Below are positions 19,156 through 24,701 of a stretch of DNA of 24,701 nt, one piece after another (positions within the stretch are counted from its first letter, which is position 1; every line of letters begins with the position of its first letter). The notes beneath the pieces are model-generated. The model had not been told where the DNA came from. It searched no databases and saw only the letters and a list, made by a program, of their open reading frames with translations. The DNA comes from Ophiothrix spiculata (lineage: Eukaryota > Echinodermata > Ophiuroidea > Amphilepidida > Ophiotrichidae): NCBI GenBank assembly GCA_000969725.1, contig JXSR01S047779.1; one strand, 5' to 3'. A program made the position numbers and the translations under genes.

Positions 19156-19549
19156 ATATACTATGTAAATCTTGAAGTATGCAACAAGCAGCCTATTAAC
19201 ACACATAAACCAATATGACCATACGTTGAAGTAAATTAGTCCACATTTCTCGAATCATAACAACATACCAAATCTTGCTGAATAATCACATGAATTTATG
19301 ATCATATTTGTCCATGTGTTAGAAACCAAATTAGTCCATAATAATACCAAAATCATGAAAGATTCATGTAAAAAATATTAATACGCGGTGATTTGGTCTT
19401 ACTCAATCCTAATCAACCATTAGTAGTCTCTTACACCAATACAAAACCACCAGTTCACAATGTTGTAGAATACAAGGCAAGGGATACACTATGGATCTTG
19501 CGACAGAGTCTGATTGCTTGTTGCATACTTCAAGGTGTATAGAGTATAG
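19156..19549. mobile_element. MITE family R, copy R3
   Basis: Left tactatgtaaatcttgaag and right cttcaaggtgtatagagtat pair as TIRs. The interior follows R2 closely in the same orientation (cataaaccaatatgaccata; ggtgatttggtcttactcaa; gtctgattgcttgttgcata). No insertion interrupts it, so it serves as the reference empty copy for dating the insertions in R1. Confidence 0.82.
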
Positions 19550-20472
19550 AGAGGTCAAATATTTTGACTTGACTGGTTCAGACTCAACTACTGTGATAAA
19601 AAATTATTACTGTCATTCATAGCAAGCCTATTAGCTTTCTATTAGCAATAACGAATGTAGACCTAGAATTTTGCATATGGTTATGCAAGTCCATTTTGAC
19701 TCTCCATATAGAGTTTTCTCTCTTCGTTCAGATGGTGTGGAAAATTCTACAAATTACAAGATTGTAACTAAGAGTCCCAGTTCTACTCTGCCCATTTGAC
19801 ACCTTGATAGAGGGGAGCATGTGAGACTTGAAAAAGTTTTAGAACACTGCATTTGGTTGGTTATCAACAGATCCAAACTCCCAACTTTCCCTGCCAGATG
19901 ATCAAGAGTCGGGAGCTTGAACCGTCATAGTCTGTGCCACAAATCCTTGGATAATCATGTAAACAATAAATACAGAGTGCAGGGCTGAATCGTATGTGAA
20001 TGTAATCAGTAAACAGATTCCAAGTGGTTTTGGTCATGTTAGGCAAAAAACGATGGTTGTTTAGCCTTTTCCGACCAACTACAATATTGAAAATCTAAGA
20101 AAAAATTTTTACTGTACAAAAGAATACAGACCCTAATTTTCAAATTTCCAGCCTAATTTTCAAATTTCAAGTAAAACTTCTTTTCCTATACAATATTCCG
20201 GGCAAAGTAATCCAGCAAACAAGTATTTCAAACAGTTCCTTTGATCTTCTACATCATTTTAAAACATTGATTTGGTGTTGACAATCTTAAATCATCCATA
20301 TTCAACTGATATTTTGTTTCCATTTTACATTTATTCAGCGGAACCAAAATATGGCTGAGAAATATATTTAAAAAAAACTTTTCCAGACCAACTGACCTTC
20401 CTCTGAAAGGGCATCTATGGCCAAACAAACATGTTTTTAAAATGAGGAAGCCTGAAGAAACTGTTTTTCTAA
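19550..20472. other. Intronic stretch, possibly an old element at 20040-20440
   Basis: No exon found. From 20043 the sequence ggcaaaaaacgatggttgtt, then ttttccgaccaact, resembles the ends of the GGCC-group elements. Near 20390 cagaccaactgaccttcctc and ggccaaacaaacatg resemble them again, but the two ends do not pair well. The minus-strand open frame 19864-20046 has no recognisable domain. Confidence 0.45.
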
Positions 20473-20824
20473 GGCCAAAAAAATAAATTGTTTGTTTGCC
20501 CTCCAGAGGAAAAATTAAAATTTTGGGTCGGTCGGTCGGTTGATCTTTTTTTTTTTTTTTTTAATTCTTCAAATATATTTTCGATATACAATGCTGTCAT
20601 TTCATAGATTTTATTGCAAATACCAAGCAATGCAGGGCTGTGGGTCATTATTTAGAGGAAATATGCATTATATACTACTGAATGTGACTTTATACTGCTA
20701 AATTTCATGTTTTCCATTGAAAATATTGAGTTTTCATATTTTACATGTTTTAAATAAAAAAAAAATTGTGACTCAAATTTTTGGGTCGGTCGCGGAGGGC
20801 AAACAAACATTTTTTTTTTAGGCC
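20473..20824. mobile_element. GGCC-ended MITE with TAA duplication
   Basis: Left ggccaaaaaaataaattgtt then tgtttgccctcc; reverse complement of right ggcctaaaaaaaaatgtttg then tttgccctccg. It is flanked by TAA on both sides (20470-20472; 20825-20827). Both subterminal regions carry gggtcggtcgg words. The central part shares about 200 bp with 12040-12250. It is 67 bp past the donor of the exon at 20892-20998. Confidence 0.87.
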
Positions 20825-20891
20825 TAAATTCCACCTCAAATTTGATCAGGAAGGTATACATCAACTTCATGTGATAGCACACCATACTTAC

Positions 20892-20998
20892 CCTCTCCCG
20901 CTGCTGTTCTTCTCTTAATTTAGCTCTCCTTCTCTCAAGTTCCTGCTGACCTTTGTCAAAGTTTTCTCGTTTCTTGTCTTCAAAAGTAACAGGTAGAA
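20892..20998 (-). CDS. ITSN1: Intersectin exon: start of the coiled coil (LPVTFEDKKREN)
   Basis: This 107-nt exon has 2 nt that finish the split Val codon plus 35 codons. The acceptor is ttttcag ending at 20999 and the donor is gtaagt starting at 20891. Its first residues, LPVTFEDKKRENF, are nearly identical to the segment that joins EH2 to the coil in vertebrate intersectins, so this is the strongest family marker in the window. The rest (KGQQELERRRAKLREEQQ) is strongly charged and heptad-like, as expected for the coil that mediates self-association and partner binding. It ends in phase 0, matching the next exon. The open frame continues without a stop on both sides into the introns, but that extra sequence is AT-rich and unrelated to intersectin, so the splice limits are preferred over a 191-residue intronless reading. 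Confidence 0.95.
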
Positions 20999-21404
20999 CT
21001 GAAAATATTTGCAAAATCAATTTTTTTATGTTGATTTCAGATCTATGTATATTGTTCCTGATCAGTGTTTCCGCTAATGCCGTATGGCGCGCCATTGGCG
21101 CAGGATCGGTGAAAATTGGCGCAAAGTTTTTCTGAAAATGTGAGAGAAATATATTTTCTAGCTTTATTGAGCCAATTTTCAGCCACAGCTCATGATTTTG
21201 GTGTAAGCACCTCTTAAACTTTGTCAAACTTGCTCAAATTGGCGCAAGCTCAAAAACCTTACAGAAACACTGTTCCTGATATATCTTTTACAACAATGGT
21301 AATTACCTGTGCAAAAACCTTTTATAATCATTTTAAAATAATGATATAAAATAAATGAATAAATACAGGGGAGCTGCAGAGTTCGAATTTTACGAGGTCC
21401 TCTT

Positions 21405-21534
21405 CTTAAAATAATATCTTGATTCACCAAAACCTTCCTCTGCAGGAGGCTCATCTGTGCTAGGCTGCTTGACAATGAAGGAGACATACGTGGAAACCCT
21501 AGTTGACCCATCATTGGCAAGGGAGGTCGACCCC
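21405..21534 (-). pseudogene. Decayed partial duplicate of the EH2/linker exon end, copy A
   Basis: On the minus strand this segment aligns with the 3' part of the exon at 22199-22470 and its donor. PPLPMMGQLGFPRMSPS parallels [17 protein letters not shown], and after a one-base deletion the frame continues VKQPSTDEPPAEEGFG against [17 protein letters not shown], then a gtgaat donor-like site. No acceptor precedes it, only AT-rich sequence copied from the intron, so it cannot be spliced as a normal exon. It is the more complete of two extra copies lying downstream in the same intron. Confidence 0.82.
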
Positions 21535-21616
21535 GTAAATATATGTTAAAATTAATAAAAGTAAATAAGATCTTATCCCACCAAAAACTTTCTCTGCAGC
21601 AGGTTCATCTGTGCTA

Positions 21617-21845
21617 TTATTTTTTCAAATAAATTAACTGACAATTTGAATGCAGCCAATGCGTATCCACAATCTGTGACAAGCATGGGACATCGGGAAG
21701 TGCGCAACGCCATTTCCAATCAGTAATAACAGTACTACAACATCGCGCGCACATGAAAAGCATTGAGCATTTTTGTAAATTTCACACGCAACACTGTGAC
21801 GCAAGGCTCTGAATGTTCATGTCTGAAATTTATTTGAAACAACAA
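21617..21845. mobile_element. MITE at a TA site inside copy B
   Basis: Left ttattttttcaaataaatt and reverse complement of right ttgttgtttcaaataaatt are 19-bp TIRs with two mismatches, flanked by TA (21615-21616; 21846-21847). Removing it gives gtgctaggctg, identical to copy A at the same position, so the insertion point is proven internally. A TA duplication suggests the Tc1/mariner group. The interior is CG-richer (gcgcaacgcc, atcgcgcgcac). Confidence 0.85.
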
Positions 21846-21878
21846 TAGGCTGTTTGACCAATATTGTAGGACATATGT

Positions 21879-22123
21879 AATGACTCACCTCGAAAAACGG
21901 GACTTTGCGACAGAACACTTTTCATGATACAGGTGAAAATAGGCAGCAAAAAATGAAAATAATAAAAATTTCCAGCAGATTTTCTGTTGTAAAATTTGAT
22001 CGCCTTGATCAATTTCAACAAGTAAGGTGTCATTTTAAAGCTTAGAAAATGCTGTAACAGAATGAAATGAAAAAAATCAAAATTGATATCATCTGCAAAG
22101 TCCCCCTTTCGGGGTGAGCCATT
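21879..22123. mobile_element. MITE inside copy B with 8-bp acatatgt flanks
   Basis: The flanks are acatatgt at 21871-21878 and 22124-22131. Inside them the ends aatgactcacctcgaaa and aatggctcaccccgaaa (right end, complement) form the TIR, continuing to gggactttgc on both sides. Because acatatgt is its own complement it could be part of the TIR; the genuine exon has acataggt here, favouring an 8-bp duplication (hAT-like). It is 245 bp, without coding sequence. Confidence 0.8.
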
Positions 22124-22198
22124 ACATATGTGGACCCCTAGTTGACTCATCATTATATGTGTTAAAATTAATAAAAGTAAAAAAAAATCTTAACTCAC

Positions 22199-22470
22199 CA
22201 AAAACGTCCTCTAAAGGAGCCTCATCTGCAGCGCTCTGCTGTTTGACCAATGTAGGAGACATAGGTGGACCCCCTAGTTGGCCCATCATTGGCATAGGTG
22301 GTTGAGCCCCTACGCTACCCTGCCTAACCCTCCTGTATGATAACGGAACTAGATTTGGTGGTAGCGTTGGGGGCAGAGGTTGACCAGATCTGACGAGATC
22401 AGCAAGATGAAGAGCTAGTACAAATTCTTCGGAAGTCAGTTTGCCATCGCTGTCCACATCCGAGAGTTGC
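22199..22470 (-). CDS. ITSN1: Intersectin exon: C-terminal half of EH2 plus Pro/Met linker
   Basis: The exon encodes 90 full codons. Its first G completes a codon split TG|G, the Trp expected just before the EF-hand of an EH domain, and its last G begins the Val completed by the next exon. The acceptor is a pyrimidine-rich stretch ending tcag at 22471; the donor is gtgagt at 22198. Residues 4-15 form a canonical EF-hand loop, [12 protein letters not shown], followed by the EH helix [14 protein letters not shown]. Next comes [18 protein letters not shown], which closely resembles the end of vertebrate intersectin EH2. Residues 51-90 are a low-complexity Pro/Met/Gly linker ([15 protein letters not shown]) ending in an acidic patch. 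EH domains bind NPF peptides; the intact Asp/Glu loop residues suggest calcium can still bind. The N-terminal half of the domain must lie on an exon beyond the window. Confidence 0.95.
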
Positions 22471-22610
22471 CTGAAGAGAGAAAGAGGTAGACAGGACTGT
22501 GTTTCTGACAATAGAGGGCCCCCTTTATGATAAAAAATTTCAGGTCAAATTTGAAAACTGAGGGGCTACAATTTAACAGAGGAGACCTTTATTAAAAAAC
22601 AAAAAAAGAT

Positions 22611-23190
22611 GTCATTCAGATAAATTTCAATATTATTAGTTATCCCCTGTTTGTTCATGCAATACGAGAAAATATGAATGGTTTGGGTTCGTATCACACG
22701 AGGCTGAAAGCCGAGTGTGATCCGAACCCAAACCATTAATATTTTTTGTATTGCATAAGAACAAACAGGGGGTAACGAATTTATCACTCAGTAAACATGA
22801 ATATTTGTAGTAAAAACTTAAAAATACCGATTAAAATGCTTGGGAAATAGTTCTTTTTAAATTTTTCATAATATTGTGATCAATTTGGTTTTAAAGGTTT
22901 CCAAGCTTGATTGACAGCTAAGCGCGAGTTGTTTCTATCTACATCGCGTAGTACAACACGTTTCAGTTAGTCTCGAACGCTCAGCAACTGTGCGCGCTTT
23001 GTAATACAACTATCGTGTTCCAAAAGCGATACGAGTTGGACTTGTAAAAGAGCTGTATGATACGAGTTTTCGTATCACATAGAGGATTTCGTATCACATA
23101 GAGCTCTGAAGTTTTATGCGATACGGAAATATCCTTTTCAGTTATTAACCAATGAAATTGTTGTATTTTTATCTACTGAGTGAAAATATA
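22611..23190 (+). mobile_element. Hairpin-headed element 2 with CG-richer tail
   Basis: The hairpin spans about 22620-22790 with arms of about 80-90 bp: ttatcccctgtttgttcatg with its complement, atggtttgggttcg with cgaacccaaaccat, and centre cgaggctgaaagccgag. The tail from 22910 to 23110 has many CG dinucleotides and repeated ttcgtatcacatagag. The end includes accaatgaaattg and tttttatctactgagtga, the latter complementary to the hairpin's right edge tcactcagtaaa. Same layout and orientation as 13125-13712. Confidence 0.65.
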
Positions 23191-23299
23191 ACATAATATT
23201 AAACTATTATTATATCAAATCAGGGTTGCTGGTTTCAGTTCAATTCACTTATTGTTTCACCATTACTGTGGGCTTTAACGGTCAATTTCATGACTCACC

Positions 23300-23515
23300 A
23301 GGTATACACTAGTACTGTACGCAGCATCCCAAGAAGGGGCACTTGCACAGGGGACCAACGGCTTTACGTGACTTCCGAACCACACAGCAATTAGTGTAAA
23401 GTTTATTGCCCAAAGTTGAAAAAAGGAGACGGGTCTGACAGGCAGTGCCGCCACCGGGGCTCAAACCCATAACCCGTAATATGAGTCCCATGCTCTAACT
23501 GCTCGTCCATGCCTC
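23300..23515 (-). mobile_element. tRNA-derived SINE
   Basis: On the minus strand from about 23513: ggcatggacgagcagttaga, then gcatgggactcat, then a B-box-like gggtttgagcccc, resembling a tRNA with a degenerate A box. A body follows through a T-run and on through cacgtaaagccgttggtccc. It has a head-plus-body structure, as in the SINE at 17163-17620, but a different head and body. It is not a tRNA gene: no folded acceptor stem. The 3' border is uncertain. Confidence 0.65.
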
Positions 23516-23588
23516 AAGACAGCACAATTTAAGATGTACCCATGCACAATTCTAACCTGCACACATCAATGATGCATGTGGCTTCATA

Positions 23589-23870
23589 GGCTGAAAACAT
23601 AGTTCTTTTTGAGCTACCAAATATTTTGTGTAACAAGTCTTTGTTATCTTATAATCTAGTAATATAATTCCAATGCATCTTCTTATCAATAACGGATAAT
23701 TGGTGTTGCAAATCACCAACCAATTTCACCAAATACTCCTCAATGTGGCAGTATTGATATTTCATCACCAAGCCTCCGTTATTAATAGAAAATACATTGG
23801 AACTATATATCAGATTATAAGATAACAAAGACCAAATATTTGGTAGCTCAAGAGAACTATGTTTTCAGCC
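23589..23870. mobile_element. MITE with about 100-bp TIRs
   Basis: Left ggctgaaaacatagttcttt and right complement ggctgaaaacatagttctct stay parallel for about 100 bp (gagctaccaaatatttt; tctttgttatcttataatct; attccaatgcatcttct against gttccaatgtattttct; taacgga). The loop is only about 80 bp. Long-TIR design, 282 bp, no coding. Confidence 0.87.
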
Positions 23871-24196
23871 TTAGCAAATAATTCTATAAACTGAAACAGA
23901 AGGCACCCCCTGTGTGAGGTGTTATCAGGGGTGTCAGGGGCAAATATTTTGCTTTCTGGCCAAGTCAAAAGCCACGTTTTCTTTAACATAATTCAATACT
24001 TCAAAAACACCATAAGCTTGCATATAAAATCACTTTGAAACATTTGATCTATGCTTATATGAACATTTGGGAGAGTTCATATGGAAAATTTATGACGAAG
24101 ACTTAGATCCCTCCATCATTTCTGTGCAATTGACTGACCATACTATAGAGTTAAGTTTGTATTCTTTTACTTTATGCTTCATTTTGTGTCTATTAG

Positions 24197-24701
24197 AGAA
24201 TAAAAGATAATATTTATTGTTTTGCCTGTCATTTACCATCTCATAATAGATGGGCGTACATTATTTTGAGTATTGGGTGCCCCCGAAAGGAATACCCATA
24301 TCCAAATCCAAATAATGTACACCCATCCATTATGAGATGTTAGATGACAGGCAAAACAACAAATATTATCTTTTATTCTCATTCTTAGTTAAAAATTCAA
24401 GATTTTTAAGATCAAGAATAAAGTCAATAATTTGCTAATAACAATAGACATGAAAAACGTACACCCTATTCAAATGCAGAACATTCCAATTCAAGTAAAG
24501 AATTGTGCGTCAGATGTGCGAGTACATCTACATTGTACCACAATAGACCATTTCAAAAAACAACTTTCCGAGAAATTCCGAACCTGATTTTTCACTTTCC
24601 GGCAATTGCCGACTGAAAAAGCGACTCTTCAACACAATAGTCAGAGTGTAAAGTTCGCATTCTCGTTAACTGGTTGCGTACGAATTCGAACTTGGAATTA
24701 G
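24197..24701 (+). mobile_element. Hairpin-headed element 3 (runs off the window)
   Basis: 24197-24380 folds into a hairpin with arms of about 85 bp: gagaataaaagataatattt with aaatattatcttttattctc, then gttttgcctgtcat with atgacaggcaaaac, closing around ggtgcccccgaaaggaatac. It is followed by a tail that becomes CG-richer after 24500, as in elements 1 and 2. The right end is not in the window, so the extent of the tail is inferred. Confidence 0.6.

Larger units (their letters stand above)
21541..22154 (-). pseudogene. Partial duplicate of the exon end, copy B, split by two MITEs
   Basis: Three pieces (21541-21615, 21848-21878 and 22132-22154) join into a second copy of the same unit. They comprise the intron start ttaaaattaataaaagtaa, a donor region reading STDEPAAEKVFG on the minus strand followed by gtggga, and then tgtttgaccaatattgtagg and ggacccctagttgactcatc matching the genuine exon. 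The gaps are the elements at 21617-21845 and 21879-22123. It has no acceptor and a poor donor. Confidence 0.78.
8039..22470 (-). other. ITSN1: Intersectin gene, internal part (8 exons, both ends outside window)
   Basis: Gene-level entry. Transcript order is 22470-22199, 20998-20892, 18132-18080, 16297-16186, 14125-13976, 12403-12263, 11323-11236 and 8178-8039; the lengths sum to 1063 nt. Entry phase is 2 (a lone G completes a split Trp codon). Later junction phases are 1, 0, 2, 0, 0, 0, 1, and the last exon ends in phase 0. Every junction agrees with its partner. The encoded fragment is the end of an EH domain, a Pro/Met linker and a long charged coiled coil, the same order as in vertebrate intersectins. 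Intersectins scaffold clathrin-mediated endocytosis, binding NPF proteins through EH domains and dynamin/N-WASP-type partners through SH3 domains. Orthology to ITSN1 rather than ITSN2 cannot be assigned; invertebrates normally have one gene. Confidence 0.93.

Noticed and set aside
20652-21227. 191-residue minus-strand open frame as an intronless gene
   Set aside because: Only the central 35 codons (20892-20998) are intersectin-like, and they are bounded by good splice sites. The flanking parts are intron and MITE sequence without protein character.
22122-22511. Met start near 22511 for the EH2 segment
   Set aside because: The domain would begin in mid-EH. A strong acceptor at 22471 with a TG|G Trp split explains the real border.
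23281-23330. Donor gtgagt at about 23297 as the end of the preceding EH2 exon
   Set aside because: The base phase would fit a TG|G split, but the upstream peptide does not resemble an EH domain and the sequence belongs to a SINE.
23440-23515. tRNA gene
   Set aside because: It has Pol III box-like words but no acceptor-stem pairing or clear anticodon arm, and a SINE body follows.

Overview
The window is AT-rich, intron-dense animal DNA. It holds the middle of one protein-coding gene on the minus strand, an intersectin (the endocytic/exocytic EH- and SH3-domain scaffold). Eight internal exons run from 22470 down to 8039, about 354 codons in all. They start inside the second EH domain, which is cut through its conserved Trp codon. 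They continue through a Pro/Met-rich linker into the long Glu/Arg/Lys/Gln-rich coiled coil. All eight have GT/AG borders and matching phases with no frameshift. The 5' exons (EH1 and the first half of EH2) and the 3' exons (end of the coil, SH3 domains and any later domains) lie outside the window. No second gene, bacterial-type operon, CRISPR array, rRNA or intact tRNA gene was found.

Much of the rest is non-autonomous mobile DNA: short elements with terminal inverted repeats (TIRs) but no transposase, plus two tRNA-derived SINEs. I can separate (a) six elements with TTAA-type flanks (piggyBac-like), one of them a 718-bp near-perfect palindrome; (b) elements ending GGC...GCC with 3-bp TTA/TAA flanks (PIF/Harbinger-like); (c) an element starting CAGTGGCG with an 8-bp duplication (hAT-like); (d) elements at TA sites; and (e) three elements built from a long hairpin followed by a CG-richer tail. 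Several are nested, so relative insertion ages can be read directly. The repeat profile and small split exons suggest a marine invertebrate, perhaps a non-vertebrate deuterostome. That is inference; I cannot name a species.

Layout: 1-890, diverged ~175-bp tandem repeat; 890-8038, no confirmed exon, repeats with several nested insertions; 8039-22470, the eight exons and seven introns (about 0.9-3.1 kb), nearly every intron carrying one or more elements; 20999-22198, an intron with two decayed partial copies of the neighbouring exon end, one interrupted by two elements; 22471-24701, the upstream intron with two hairpin-headed elements, a SINE and a long-TIR element.

Nothing here is convincingly a new molecular system. 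The best leads are the partial exon triplication, the 718-bp palindrome 50 nt from a splice donor, the exact 70-bp direct repeat, and the three hairpin-headed elements in the same orientation.
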